A stretch of DNA of 64,000 nt. It comes from Arthrobacter sp. SLBN-100 (GTDB lineage Bacteria; Actinomycetota; Actinomycetes; Actinomycetales; Micrococcaceae). This document shows positions 1 to 8,681 of the stretch, piece by piece. The position numbers and the translations under genes were made by a program. Every line of letters starts with the position of its first letter. Within the stretch, counting starts at the first letter, position 1. The stretch is taken from contig NZ_VFMY01000001.1 of NCBI RefSeq assembly GCF_006715305.1, positions 2,170,001-2,234,000 on the forward strand, read 5' to 3'. The notes beneath the pieces were generated by a model. That model was not told the origin of the DNA and made no database searches. It saw nothing but the letters and a program-made list of their open reading frames with translations.

Positions 1-2
1 CC

Positions 3-1286
3 CTGGATTGGCGCAGCGGCCTGCTGGTGCTGGCCGCGGGTGTTCCGATGTTCTTCCTGGCCCGCTGGTACCAGAAGCACTCCCAGATCGTGTTCCGCGA
101 ATCCCGGGTGGTTTCGGCACGGCTGATCGTGCACTTCGTGGAGACCATGACCGGCATCCGCGCGGTGAAGGCGTTCCGCAAGGAGCAGGAAAATGCTGAC
201 CGCTACGGGAAGCTTGCCGAGGACTACCGCCGGGTCACCGTCCGCTCCATCAACCTCAACGGCATCTTCCAGCCGGGGCTGGTCCTGATCGGAAACGTCT
301 GCGTGGCCGTGGTGCTGCTCTTTGGCGGTTTCCGCGTCCTCACCGGGGACCTTGCGGTGGGTGTGCTGCTGGCGCTCATCCTGTCCACGAAGCGGTTCTT
401 CCAGCCCGTGGACCAGATGGCGATGTTCTACAACTCCTTCCAGAGTGCCCAGGCAGCCCTGGAAAAGGTGTCCGGGCTTCTTGAGGAAGTGCCCACCGTC
501 CGCCCGCCCAGGAACCCGATAGCCTTGGGCAACGCCAGGGGGGCGATCGATTTCAAGGGTGTGGAGTTCCGCTACGGCGACGGCCCGCTCATTGTTCCCC
601 AGCTGAACCTGCACATACCTGCCGGCCAAACAGTGGCCCTGGTGGGCCAGACCGGAGCCGGAAAATCCACCCTCGCCAAGCTGATCGCCCGCTTCTACGA
701 TGTTTCCTCCGGGTCCTTGACCCTCGACGGCGTGGATCTGCGCAACCTCAGCACCACCGACCTGAGGCGGAACATCGTGATGGTCACCCAGGAGGCCTTC
801 CTGTTCAGCGGTTCCGTTGCGGACAACATCGCCTTGGGCCGGCCGGAGGCATCGCGCGCCGAAATCGAGGAAGCAGCGAAGGCGGTGGGCGCGCATGGCT
901 TCATCCTGGAACTTCCCGAAGGATATGACACTGATGTCAATAAGCGGGGCGGCCGTGTATCGTCCGGGCAGCGCCAGCTCATCAGTTTCGCCCGGGCCTT
1001 CCTGGCCCGCCCGGCCGTGCTGATCCTGGATGAGGCCACGTCCTCACTGGACATCCCCTCGGAGAGGCTGGTGCAGCACGGGCTGGCCAGCCTTCTGGCG
1101 GGGACGGACGCGGCCAGCAGGACAGCACTGATCATCGCGCACCGGCTGTCCACAGTGGAAACTGCTGACCGGGTACTGGTAGTGCACGGCGGCCGGATCG
1201 TCGAGGATGGCTCACCTGCGGAGCTGATCGGCGGCGGCGGACGTTTCGCGGACCTGCATGGTGCGTGGAAGGACTCGCTGGTCTGA
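3..1286 (+). CDS. ABC transporter, fused permease/ATPase (5' truncated by window)
   Basis: This is the C-terminal part of an ABC exporter half-transporter; the reading frame is open back to base 3, so the start lies upstream of the window. Roughly the first 140 visible residues are the end of the six-helix membrane domain. The nucleotide-binding domain follows, with Walker [10 protein letters not shown], a Q-loop (MVTQEAFLF), a degenerate signature SSGQRQ in place of LSGGQ, Walker B AVLILDE and a switch histidine (IIAHRLST). Fused exporters of this type act as dimers or heterodimers in the cytoplasmic membrane and export drugs, lipids or peptides. The substrate cannot be told from sequence. 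A partner half-transporter is likely just upstream but is not visible. Confidence 0.93.
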   Translation: MDWRSGLLVLAAGVPMFFLARWYQKHSQIVFRESRVVSARLIVHFVETMTGIRAVKAFRKEQENADRYGKLAEDYRRVTVRSINLNGIFQPGLVLIGNVCVAVVLLFGGFRVLTGDLAVGVLLALILSTKRFFQPVDQMAMFYNSFQSAQAALEKVSGLLEEVPTVRPPRNPIALGNARGAIDFKGVEFRYGDGPLIVPQLNLHIPAGQTVALVGQTGAGKSTLAKLIARFYDVSSGSLTLDGVDLRNLSTTDLRRNIVMVTQEAFLFSGSVADNIALGRPEASRAEIEEAAKAVGAHGFILELPEGYDTDVNKRGGRVSSGQRQLISFARAFLARPAVLILDEATSSLDIPSERLVQHGLASLLAGTDAASRTALIIAHRLSTVETADRVLVVHGGRIVEDGSPAELIGGGGRFADLHGAWKDSLV

Positions 1287-1368
1287 CAGGGGGAAACCCG
1301 AGGGCTTTCAGGATTTCGCATCGGGGACCAGCATCGGCTATCCTTGTAAAGTTGCTTTTGCAGCGGAT

Positions 1369-1445
<77 letters not shown>

Positions 1446-1454
1446 AAAAGCGGA

Positions 1455-1483
1455 AGAGGGTCTCCCACGGGAGGCCCTCTTTT
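1455..1483 (+). terminator. Rho-independent terminator after tRNA-Pro
   Basis: A 12-bp stem (AGAGGGTCTCCC with GGGAGGCCCTCT, one G-T pair) with a minimal loop is followed by TTTT, ten bases after the tRNA CCA. Confidence 0.85.
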
Positions 1484-1531
1484 GCGCTGCCTGGCGGTCA
1501 CAGCGAGAGATAACTTTTTGGTAAAGGGAAA

Positions 1532-1557
1532 GGCCCCGAAGCAGTTGCTCCGGGGCC
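1532..1557 (-). terminator. Terminator hairpin of the small exported peptide gene
   Basis: GGCCCCG and CGGGGCC arms enclose a second short pairing (AGCA/TGCT). Read on the minus strand the stem is followed by TTTCCCTTT. It lies 30 bases downstream of the stop codon of the small peptide gene. Confidence 0.75.
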
Positions 1558-1586
1558 TCCCTCGCCTCCTGTGATGAGGAAGCTGG

Positions 1587-1802
1587 TTACGCAGGATCAG
1601 GCCAGTTACCGATGTATGTGACCGTGGTGTCGTTGCTCTTTTCCTTCTTAACCTTCTGGGAAGCCGGATCAGGCCAGTTCCCAATGGCTACGGAAGTCTG
1701 AGAGTTGTCAGCCAGCGAACCTGCAGACAGTACGGCCGGAGCCGCTGCGGAAAATGCCAGCGCCCCCGCCAGCACGGCGGCAGCAGCAATTTTCTTCAAC
1801 AT
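1587..1802 (-). CDS. Small Sec-exported peptide precursor with duplicated IGNWPDPA motif
   Basis: A 71-residue precursor. Residues 1-31 form a clear Sec signal peptide: two lysines, an alanine/leucine-rich hydrophobic core and an A-x-A type end. The secreted part, about 40 residues, carries IGNWPDPA twice, once in the middle (1662-1685) and once as the very C-terminus (1590-1613). The two DNA copies differ at four of eight codons, all synonymous, so the peptide rather than the DNA is conserved. TTGAGGAAC precedes the ATG as ribosome-binding site. It is divergent from an HTH-TPR regulator with 130 bp between the starts, as in peptide-pheromone systems where the precursor is exported, trimmed, re-imported and bound by the TPR domain. 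The pheromone role is inferred; the exported, repeat-bearing precursor is seen directly. Confidence 0.85.
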   Translation of the reverse strand: MLKKIAAAAVLAGALAFSAAAPAVLSAGSLADNSQTSVAIGNWPDPASQKVKKEKSNDTTVTYIGNWPDPA

Positions 1803-1862
1803 ATGAGTTCCTCAATACGAGTCGGATTCGTTACAAAGCCAGCACTGTCCTTGTTGACACCC

Positions 1863-1893
1863 ATTGTAAAATGTTTTCCACAGAGACTGTCAA
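1863..1893 (-). promoter_or_regulatory. Promoter of the small peptide gene
   Basis: On the minus strand TTGACA (1888-1893) and TACAAT (1863-1868) are separated by 19 bp, close to housekeeping sigma consensus. The predicted transcript would have a leader of about 55 nt before the ATG at 1802. The TTGACA is mirrored by a second TTGACA on the plus strand at 1854-1859, giving an inverted pair inside the divergent spacer that could serve as operator for the adjacent regulator. Confidence 0.55.
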
Positions 1894-1932
1894 GCATTCG
1901 TCAACTGACTGTCCGGAAGAGGAGGAAATCCC

Positions 1933-3192
1933 GTGGGCAACGGATTCGGGGAGAAGCTCCGGGCGGAGCGGCTCGAACGGGGACTAACACAGGCCGAACT
2001 GGGCAAAGACCTGTATTCACCCAGCTATATTTCATTGCTTGAGACCGGTCGGAGGGAACCGACGGCCGAGGTCATCGAGGAACTGGCGCGGCGCCTCGAA
2101 TTGGCGCCAAAGGCCCTGGAAGCCTGGAGCCAGCCAATTACCGTCAGTGACGCAGAGTACGTTCTGGCCGGCCTTTACGCCCGCCAGGCCTGGGATCTGC
2201 GTGACTACCCTTTGGCCGCCAGCCACGCTGCCACTGCAGCGCAAATTGCGCTGGAGGGCAAAAACACCAGCGCCTGGTGGAACATGACCTATATGCAGGC
2301 CGAGTGCCTGATGAAGCAAGGCGAACTGCTCGAATGCCAGAAGATCGTCGAGCGGCTGCTCGAGCACCCCATGGCGACAGAATCAGTGGGATTGGGTGTA
2401 CGGGCGCGGCAAATGTTGGCGGCCGTCTGCCACGGACAGGGGCAACTGGCCGTGGCGGTCCAGCATGGGCTGGAAGCTGTAGAACTTTCAGCTAAATTGC
2501 CGCGCAATTCAACCGTGCTCATTGGCGCCCACCGGATTCTCATTGGAGCACTGGCTGAAAGCGGGCGGCTCGACGAAGCCTGGAAGTACTGTATGGCCCT
2601 TTACGAACAGGTGGACGAACACGCGATGTCGCAGCTGGCCGGAGAGGTGGCCTGGGTTATTGGCAACGTCGCCTTCATGCGGCATGACTACGCCGAAGGG
2701 GTCAAGCACCACGAGCGTGCAGCCAAGCTTCTCTCCCCTGCCAACGACATCGAGCTCTGGGCGCGGTTCAACAAGGCGTCCGCAGCAGTCCGCCTGTCGT
2801 CGGGAATTGTCGAGCCCGAGACCCTGTCCTCCATCGAACGGGCAGAGCTCGCCTTCTCCATCGTCGGCGGAACCAAAAGCGACGAGCTGGAGGTCGCCTT
2901 CATCCGCGCCCGCTGGCTGTACCTGACCGGGGACATTGTTGCCGCCGTCGAAAAGCTGAGGGAAATCCACGCTGAACGCGACGCCCTCGCCAAGCACACG
3001 GCAGGCGAGGTTTCACTTCTCCTGGGCAAGTCCCTGAAAGCTGCCGGCGAAGCCGACGAAGCACTGGTCCACCTTGAGGAAGCCCAGAAGGCCTTCAGCG
3101 CGGCAGGAGCAGCGGACCGTGTCCAGCAGGCCCTGGACGCGGTGCTGGAAATCCGGCTGGCCCAGCGGCGGGCCGCGGCCGCCACGGCCTAA
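1933..3192 (+). CDS. XRE-type HTH regulator with TPR domain (RRNPP-like peptide receptor)
   Basis: A 419-residue protein starting at GTG behind AGGAGG (1920-1925, 7 nt spacing). Residues about 7-62 are a Cro/C1-type helix-turn-helix (LTQAELGKDLYSPSYISLLETG is the recognition region). The remainder, about 80-410, is all-helical with repeated TPR-like pairs (for example Y-x-x-A-x-x-H-x-x-A and E-A-L-x-H-L-E-E-A). This HTH-plus-TPR layout is that of the RRNPP regulators (PlcR, PrgX, Rgg, NprR), which bind small re-imported peptides. The adjacent divergent gene encodes an exported peptide with a repeated octapeptide, which supports that reading. It could instead be an orphan XRE-TPR regulator of the kind common in actinobacteria. 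Confidence 0.88.
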   Translation: MGNGFGEKLRAERLERGLTQAELGKDLYSPSYISLLETGRREPTAEVIEELARRLELAPKALEAWSQPITVSDAEYVLAGLYARQAWDLRDYPLAASHAATAAQIALEGKNTSAWWNMTYMQAECLMKQGELLECQKIVERLLEHPMATESVGLGVRARQMLAAVCHGQGQLAVAVQHGLEAVELSAKLPRNSTVLIGAHRILIGALAESGRLDEAWKYCMALYEQVDEHAMSQLAGEVAWVIGNVAFMRHDYAEGVKHHERAAKLLSPANDIELWARFNKASAAVRLSSGIVEPETLSSIERAELAFSIVGGTKSDELEVAFIRARWLYLTGDIVAAVEKLREIHAERDALAKHTAGEVSLLLGKSLKAAGEADEALVHLEEAQKAFSAAGAADRVQQALDAVLEIRLAQRRAAAATA

Positions 3193-3200
3193 GCTGCACG

Positions 3201-3236
3201 CCACTTGCCGGAGCCGCTGGGGCTCCGTACAAGTGG
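3201..3236. terminator. Hairpin between convergent regulator and purC
   Basis: CCACTTG pairs with CAAGTGG and, inside, CGGAGCC pairs with GGCTCCG. The long hairpin sits in the 52-bp gap between the two convergent genes. No T-run follows, so termination efficiency is uncertain. Confidence 0.6.
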
Positions 3237-3244
3237 GGCATCAG

Positions 3245-4183
3245 TCAGGCGAAGCTTTTCCCGGTCAGTTTCTCGTACGCCTCAACGTAGCGGCTGCGGG
3301 TGCGGGAAACGACCTCTTCCGGCAGCGCCGGGGGAGGCGTGTCCGTTGACCTGTCCCAGCCCGATTCGGCGGATGTGAGCCAGTCCCGGACGTACTGCTT
3401 GTCGTAGGAGGGCTGTGCCCGTCCCGGCTGGTACGTGGCGGCGTCCCAGAACCGCGAGGAGTCCGGGGTCAGCACTTCATCACCAAGGGTGATGGAACCC
3501 GAGACGGCGTCGTAGCCGAACTCCACCTTGGTATCGGCGAGGATAATCCCGCGCTCCCGGGCGGTTGCCTCCGCAGTGGCATAGATCTTCAAAGTGAGTT
3601 CGCTCAGGCGGCCAGCGATGTCGTCACCCACCATGGCCACAACGGCGTCGTAGGTGATGTTCTCGTCATGCTTGCCCACCTCAGCCTTCGCGGACGGCGT
3701 GAAGATGGGGCGCTCCAGCCGCGAACCGTCCACCAGGCCCTCCGGCAACGGGATGCCGCAGACGGTTCCGGACGCGCGGTATTCCTGCAGGCCGGATCCG
3801 GTGAGGTAGCCGCGGGCGATGCACTCCACCGGGAACATGTCCAGCTTCTTGCAGATCATGGCCCGGCCTTCCACAGCCGCCGGCACCCCGGCCTCCACGG
3901 TGGAGGCCAGCACGTGGTGCTCCACGTCCAGCTGGTCGAACCACCAGAGGCTCAACTGGGTGAGGATGCGCCCCTTGTCCGGAATCTCGCTGGCCAGGAC
4001 GTGGTCGAAGGCGCTGATGCGGTCGCTGGCCACCACCAGCACGCACTCCTGGCCCACCCGTTCGATGATGGAATCGTCGGCGGGCTCATAAAGGTCGCGC
4101 ACCTTGCCGGAGTAGACATGCTTCCAGCCCGGCAGGTCCAGGGTGCCGGTGCTCAATCCGCGTGCTGCGGGAGTTTCGCTCAT
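3245..4183 (-). CDS. purC: Phosphoribosylaminoimidazole-succinocarboxamide synthase (SAICAR synthetase)
   Basis: A 312-residue enzyme of de novo purine synthesis that joins CAIR and aspartate using ATP. The N-terminal GKVRDLYE substrate/ATP-loop motif, VVASDRISAFDHV, GSGLQEY, and ILADTKVEFG near residue 210 are all present and in family order. The length matches the longer actinobacterial/yeast type. The start lies one base after the purD stop codon, so the two genes form a tight purD-purC operon, presumably translationally coupled. Confidence 0.97.
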   Translation of the reverse strand: MSETPAARGLSTGTLDLPGWKHVYSGKVRDLYEPADDSIIERVGQECVLVVASDRISAFDHVLASEIPDKGRILTQLSLWWFDQLDVEHHVLASTVEAGVPAAVEGRAMICKKLDMFPVECIARGYLTGSGLQEYRASGTVCGIPLPEGLVDGSRLERPIFTPSAKAEVGKHDENITYDAVVAMVGDDIAGRLSELTLKIYATAEATARERGIILADTKVEFGYDAVSGSITLGDEVLTPDSSRFWDAATYQPGRAQPSYDKQYVRDWLTSAESGWDRSTDTPPPALPEEVVSRTRSRYVEAYEKLTGKSFA

Positions 4184-4184
4184 G

Positions 4185-5501
4185 CTATGCCTTCGCCTTC
4201 GTTATCGGCAGGGATCCGGTTGCGCCGGACGATACCCTGATCTCGCCGCGCGCGGCCTTGCGGCCAATATCTGTGCGGAACTGCGAGCCTTCAAGCTGAA
4301 CCAGTTCCACGCCGTCGTACGCCTTTTCACGCGCCTCCACCAGGTCGCTGCCCACCGCAACGACGGCGAGGACACGCCCGCCCGCGGAGATCACCTTGCC
4401 GTCCTCGTCAAAGGAGGTCCCCGCGTGGATCACGTGCACGCCTTCGAGTTCCTCCACCTTCTTCAGCCCGCGGATGCGGTCACCGGTGCGAGGAGTACCG
4501 GGGTAGTTCTCGGAAGCGACGACGACGGCGACAGCAGTTTCCTTCGCCCAGCGCAGCTCTTCCGCCTTGTCCAGTTCGCCCTTGGCGGCTGCCATCAGCA
4601 GGGCACCGAGGGGGGTCTGGAGCCGTGCCAGCACGGCCTGGGTTTCGGGGTCGCCGAAGCGGACGTTGAATTCGATCACGCGGGTGCCGCGCGAGGTGAG
4701 GGCCAGCCCCACGAACAGCACGCCCACAAAGGGGGTGCCGCGGCGGGCCATCTCGTTGACGGTGGGCTGGGCCACGCGGTCAATGACTTCCTGCACGAGG
4801 CCTTCGGGAGCCCACTCGAGCGGGGTGTAGGCGCCCATGCCGCCGGTGTTGGGTCCTTCGTCGTTGTCAAAGATCCGTTTGAAGTCCTGTGCCGGGGACA
4901 ACGGCACGGTGTTCTGGCCGTCGCAAAGGACAAAGAGGGAAACCTCCGGGCCGTCGAGAAACTCCTCTATCACCACGGAGCCGCCGGCATCGAAGCAGGA
5001 CTGTGCGTGGGCAATGGCTTCGTCCCGGTTCTTCGTGACCACTACGCCCTTGCCGGCCGCCAGCCCGTCGTCCTTCACCACATAGGGTGCGCCGAAGGTG
5101 TCCAGGGCTGATGCGGCTTCGTCTGGATTGGTGGCCACCATGGCCATGGCCGTGGGGACGCCCGCTTCCGCCATGACCTCCTTGGCGAATGCCTTGGAAG
5201 CCTCGAGTTGGGCTGCGGCCTTGCTGGGGCCGAACACCGGGATCCCGGCGCTGCGGACGGCGTCGGAAACACCTGCTGCGAGCGGCGCCTCAGGCCCCAC
5301 CACCACCAGGTCAACGGCGAGCTTGGCGGCCAGGGCGGCAACGGCTTCGGGATCGTTGCCGTTGATCCTGTGGGTGGGGACCAGCTTGCTGATGCCGGCA
5401 TTGCCGGGGGCTGCGTGGACCTCGGACACGTTGGGGTCGGCGAGCAGGGAGCGGACAATGGCGTGTTCGCGGCCTCCGGGGCCGATGACGAGTACCTTCA
5501 C
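4185..5501 (-). CDS. purD: Phosphoribosylamine-glycine ligase (GAR synthetase)
   Basis: An ATP-grasp enzyme catalysing the second step of de novo purine synthesis. It begins VKVLVIGPGGREHAI, the family N-terminus, and contains the ATP-grasp segments YVVKDDGLAAGKGVVV, EEFLDGPEVSLF and the metal-binding NVRFGDPETQ. I chose the GTG at 5501, preceded by TTGGAGACT, since the family starts at MKVLVIG. An ATG eight codons upstream is also in frame. The product from the chosen start is 438 residues, normal for PurD. It is first in the purD-purC unit. Confidence 0.95.
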   Translation of the reverse strand: MKVLVIGPGGREHAIVRSLLADPNVSEVHAAPGNAGISKLVPTHRINGNDPEAVAALAAKLAVDLVVVGPEAPLAAGVSDAVRSAGIPVFGPSKAAAQLEASKAFAKEVMAEAGVPTAMAMVATNPDEAASALDTFGAPYVVKDDGLAAGKGVVVTKNRDEAIAHAQSCFDAGGSVVIEEFLDGPEVSLFVLCDGQNTVPLSPAQDFKRIFDNDEGPNTGGMGAYTPLEWAPEGLVQEVIDRVAQPTVNEMARRGTPFVGVLFVGLALTSRGTRVIEFNVRFGDPETQAVLARLQTPLGALLMAAAKGELDKAEELRWAKETAVAVVVASENYPGTPRTGDRIRGLKKVEELEGVHVIHAGTSFDEDGKVISAGGRVLAVVAVGSDLVEAREKAYDGVELVQLEGSQFRTDIGRKAARGEIRVSSGATGSLPITKAKA

Positions 5502-5595
5502 AGTCTCCAAGGGTACTTTGTGCACCCTGCCCGCTCCTAAGCTGTGTCAGCCCCGTCAAAACAATCCAGGGAGCGGTCCGCTCCGAATCCATGGC

Positions 5596-7170
5596 ATGGA
5601 AAAGCTTCGCAACTTGCTCAAGGATTCCCCTGCCATGGCCGCGCTGGCAGGAGTGGTGGCGGCCGCCGTCGTGCTTGCCGTGGCCGAGCTGGTTGGAGCG
5701 TTTTTTACGGCCCGCGCCACCCCTGTGTTTGCACTGGGCTCCACCTTCATCGACTTCACGCCGTCATGGATGAAGGACTTCGCGATCGCCACGTTCGGCA
5801 CCAACGACAAGGCCGCACTTTTTGTGGGCATGGGCCTGACCATTGCGGTCCTGGCGTGCGTGCTGGGCGTGCTGGCTTACCGGCGGTGGGCACTGGGCGT
5901 GCTGGGGGTCCTGTTCATGGGCGCGGTCATCGTGGCCAGCGTGGTCACCCGGGCGGGCGTAGGGCCGGCGGATGCCATACCGTCCGTTGTGGGAACCATT
6001 GCCGGCCTGATTGTGCTGCGGCTCCTGGTGGCCCGTTTGAGGGGCTTGAAGGCGTGGCCCGAAGCGCCGGCGGGCACTACAGGCTCTGCCGTGCCGGGCG
6101 GCGCCACCCGCCGCCGCTTCTTCGCCGCCGCCGGGATCACCGCGGCTGCTGCCGGCATCGCCGCGACGGGAGGCCGGCTCCTGGGCGCGGCCCGCAGCAA
6201 CATCGCCCAGGCGCGGGAGGCGCTGCAACTGCCTGCACCGGCCAACGCAGCTGCCGCCCTTCCGGCAGGCGTCCAATCCCAGGTGCCGGGCGTGCCTGCG
6301 TGGCTGACCCCCAACGGTGAGTTCTACCGCATCGATACTGCCCTGAGCGTCCCTGAAATCAACGCCGACGAGTGGGAGCTGCGGGTGCACGGGCTGGTGG
6401 AAGAAGAAGTGAGGCTCACCTTCCGGGACCTGCTCGACGCCGACCTGATCGAATCGCACGTCACGCTCACCTGTGTCTCCAATCCCGTGGGTGGCAACCT
6501 CGCCGGCAACGCCAAATGGCTCGGCCTGCCCATCCGTGAGGTGCTGGCACGGGCCAGGCCCAAGGACGGGGCGGACATGGTGCTCTCCACTTCCATTGAC
6601 GGCTTCAGCGCGTCCACACCGCTGGAGGTCCTGCAGGACGGCCGCGACGCCATGCTGGCGATCGGGATGAACGGCGAGCCGCTGCCCCTCGAGCACGGCT
6701 ACCCGGTGCGGATGGTGGTTCCGGGCCTGTACGGATTCGTCTCCGCCACCAAGTGGGTGGTGGACCTCGAAGTGACACGGTTCGCGGACAACAAGGCCTA
6801 CTGGACCGAGCGCGGGTGGTCCGAGCGGGGGCCCATCAAGACCATGGCGCGGCTGGATGTTCCCCGGTCCTTCGCGAAGGTACCCCCGGGGAAGGTGGCC
6901 GTAGGCGGCACCGCCTGGGCCCAGACCCGGGGCATCACCAAGGTGGAGCTCCAGATCGACAACGCGGACTGGGTGGAAGTGGACCTCTCCGCTGAAGCGT
7001 CCCTGGTCACCTGGCGCCAATGGTCCTATGAGTGGGACGCCACGCCCGGCCCGCACTACCTCAAAGTCCGTGCCACGGACGGCACCGGCGAGGTGCAGAC
7101 CGAGCAGCGGGCGGATCCCGTTCCTGACGGCGCCTCCGGCTGGCAGTCGGTGATGGTCACCGTGGAGTAG
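5596..7170 (+). CDS. Membrane-anchored molybdopterin oxidoreductase, sulfite oxidase fold
   Basis: A 524-residue protein. The N-terminal third holds about four hydrophobic segments (near 14-36, 62-84, 88-106 and 115-140), then TRRRFFAAAG and another hydrophobic stretch that resembles a Tat-type anchor. Residues about 245-400 match the sulfite-oxidase molybdopterin fold, with the likely molybdenum-ligating cysteine in TLTCVSNPVGG. A C-terminal Mo-co dimerisation-like beta domain follows. The catalytic domain would lie outside the membrane. The substrate is unknown; YedY/MsrP-like or sulfite-oxidase-like roles are both possible. The ATG at 5596 is the first start beyond the divergent purD. No strong ribosome-binding site is visible and an ATG at 5591 is out of frame. 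Confidence 0.85.
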   Translation: MEKLRNLLKDSPAMAALAGVVAAAVVLAVAELVGAFFTARATPVFALGSTFIDFTPSWMKDFAIATFGTNDKAALFVGMGLTIAVLACVLGVLAYRRWALGVLGVLFMGAVIVASVVTRAGVGPADAIPSVVGTIAGLIVLRLLVARLRGLKAWPEAPAGTTGSAVPGGATRRRFFAAAGITAAAAGIAATGGRLLGAARSNIAQAREALQLPAPANAAAALPAGVQSQVPGVPAWLTPNGEFYRIDTALSVPEINADEWELRVHGLVEEEVRLTFRDLLDADLIESHVTLTCVSNPVGGNLAGNAKWLGLPIREVLARARPKDGADMVLSTSIDGFSASTPLEVLQDGRDAMLAIGMNGEPLPLEHGYPVRMVVPGLYGFVSATKWVVDLEVTRFADNKAYWTERGWSERGPIKTMARLDVPRSFAKVPPGKVAVGGTAWAQTRGITKVELQIDNADWVEVDLSAEASLVTWRQWSYEWDATPGPHYLKVRATDGTGEVQTEQRADPVPDGASGWQSVMVTVE

Positions 7171-7194
7171 CCGGGTATCCGGGATGCAGGCCCA

Positions 7195-7200
7195 TAGACT
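7195..7200 (+). promoter_or_regulatory. -10 box for a leaderless asparaginase transcript
   Basis: TAGACT ends exactly 6 nt before the ATG at 7207, the geometry of a transcript starting at its own start codon. No Shine-Dalgarno lies in the short spacer. Confidence 0.6.
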
Positions 7201-7206
7201 GGCAAC

Positions 7207-8223
7207 ATGCCGCATAACCCGCATGCCACCTTTACCGTGGACTCCGCCGTCGAACTGGCCGTGATCGAGCGCAGCGGCTTTGTGGAGTCCCGGCACATCG
7301 GCTCGGCCGTACTGCTTGCAGCGGACGGGTCAGTTGTCACAGAGCTTGGCGACATCAACACACCGATCTTCGCCAGGTCCGCCTTAAAACCGTTCCAGGC
7401 ACTGGCCTCGATGCAGTCCGGCGTCCCCCTCCGGGGTGCACAGGTGGCCTTGGCGTGCGCGAGCCACGTGGGTTCACTGGACCATATGGACGTGGTGTCC
7501 GGCATGCTGAAGGCGGCCGGGGTTCGCGAGGACCAGCTGCAGTGCCCGGAGGGGTGGCCGCAGGATGAAACAGCCCGGAACTGGCTGGTGCGGTCCGAAC
7601 GCGGCAAATCAAAGCTGGCGTTCAACTGTTCGGGAAAGCACGCCGCCTTCCTGTGGGCCTGCACCGAAAACGGCTGGGATACCCACAGCTACCTGGAGCC
7701 CAATCATCCGCTGCAGCAACGGGTCTGCAGCGTTATTGAGGAGTACACGGGCGAAAAGATAGCCCACCTGGGAATCGACGGGTGCGGCGCGCCGGTGGCC
7801 GCCGTCTCGTTGAAGGGCCTGGCCCGGGGTTTCTCACAGCTGGCCAAGGCGCCCGGCGACCAGAGCTTCAACGCCAGGGCCGCCACCATCGCAACATCAA
7901 TGCTTGATTACCCATGGGCAGTGCAAGGCCGAGGCGAGCCCAACACCCTGGTGATGGACGAATTGGAGATTATTGCCAAGGTTGGTGCCGAAGGTGTCCT
8001 CGCCATGGCCACGCCACAGGGCGTTTCCGTGGCCGTCAAAATATTGGACGGGAATGTCCGTGCCACTTCCCTGGTGGCCCTGACCCTCCTTGCTGCTGCC
8101 GGCGCCGTGGAGATTCCGGGGGTTGCCAGCGTCCTCGAGAAAGTGGTGGAGCCGGTGCTCGGCGGCGGAAAACCTGTTGGCCAGATCCGTCTTGGCCCGG
8201 CAGTTTCCGCGCTCCTCGACTAG
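7207..8223 (+). CDS. L-asparaginase, Rhizobium etli type II family
   Basis: A 338-residue protein of the asparaginase II family (thermolabile R. etli type, unrelated to E. coli AnsB). Visible hallmarks are FARSALKPFQAL near residue 60, LACASHVGSLDHM, SGKHAAFLWAC near 145 and GIDGCGAPVAAVSL near 190. It hydrolyses asparagine to aspartate and ammonia in the cytoplasm; no signal peptide is present. Transcription is probably leaderless. Confidence 0.9.
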   Translation: MPHNPHATFTVDSAVELAVIERSGFVESRHIGSAVLLAADGSVVTELGDINTPIFARSALKPFQALASMQSGVPLRGAQVALACASHVGSLDHMDVVSGMLKAAGVREDQLQCPEGWPQDETARNWLVRSERGKSKLAFNCSGKHAAFLWACTENGWDTHSYLEPNHPLQQRVCSVIEEYTGEKIAHLGIDGCGAPVAAVSLKGLARGFSQLAKAPGDQSFNARAATIATSMLDYPWAVQGRGEPNTLVMDELEIIAKVGAEGVLAMATPQGVSVAVKILDGNVRATSLVALTLLAAAGAVEIPGVASVLEKVVEPVLGGGKPVGQIRLGPAVSALLD

Positions 8224-8276
8224 GTTTTCCTCCAACTGCCTTTGCCATTCATGCCTGGAAGAAAGAACGCGCAAAC

Positions 8277-8657
8277 ATGCCTGTAGCCCGCCGTCGTATT
8301 GACCCCCAGGAAGGCGCTGCGGCGGTGGAGGCATGGCGGAATGCTGCCGGGCCGTCGTCGGACGTTCCTCCCGTTCCGCGGGCCGTCCTGGCCACCGCGG
8401 TGCGGTACACCCTGGAGGAAGTCACCGCGCGGGCGCCGGGGAACTCGGTGGAGGTGCGCGTGCCGCCTTTCGGCGTCACGCAATGCGTGGAAGGGCCCCG
8501 CCATACCCGCGGAACACCGCCCAACGTGATTGAGTGCGACGCCGCCACCTGGCTTGCGATGGCCACCGGGCAGTTGAACTGGGCGGAGGCAGTCGCGGCC
8601 GGCAGGGTGGCCGCCTCAGGCCTGCGCGCGGACCTCTCGGCCCTCCTTCCGCTGTAG
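8277..8657 (+). CDS. Sterol carrier-family (SCP-2-like) protein
   Basis: A 126-residue protein beginning MPVARRRIDPQEG. The middle and C-terminal part (RYTLEEVTARAPGNSVEVRVPPFG, then NVIECDAATWLAMATGQLNWAEAVAAGRVAASG) matches the bacterial sterol-carrier family architecture found next to purine and amino-acid genes in actinobacteria, a lipid-pocket fold of unknown ligand. The upstream open frame overlapping the asparaginase gene is a shadow. The start at 8277 is the only ATG that fits the conserved length. Confidence 0.8.
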   Translation: MPVARRRIDPQEGAAAVEAWRNAAGPSSDVPPVPRAVLATAVRYTLEEVTARAPGNSVEVRVPPFGVTQCVEGPRHTRGTPPNVIECDAATWLAMATGQLNWAEAVAAGRVAASGLRADLSALLPL

Positions 8658-8681
8658 CGCGGGAGTTTTGCGCCCCAGGGG

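Noticed and set aside
5098..5595. An N-terminal extension of the sulfite-oxidase-fold protein over purD
   Set aside because: The extension overlaps conserved purD coding sequence on the opposite strand; ATG 5596 is the first sensible start.
5764..7296. A 510-codon frame antisense to the molybdopterin oxidoreductase
   Set aside because: Low-complexity His/Gly/Gln-rich translation, overlapping a clear gene on the other strand.
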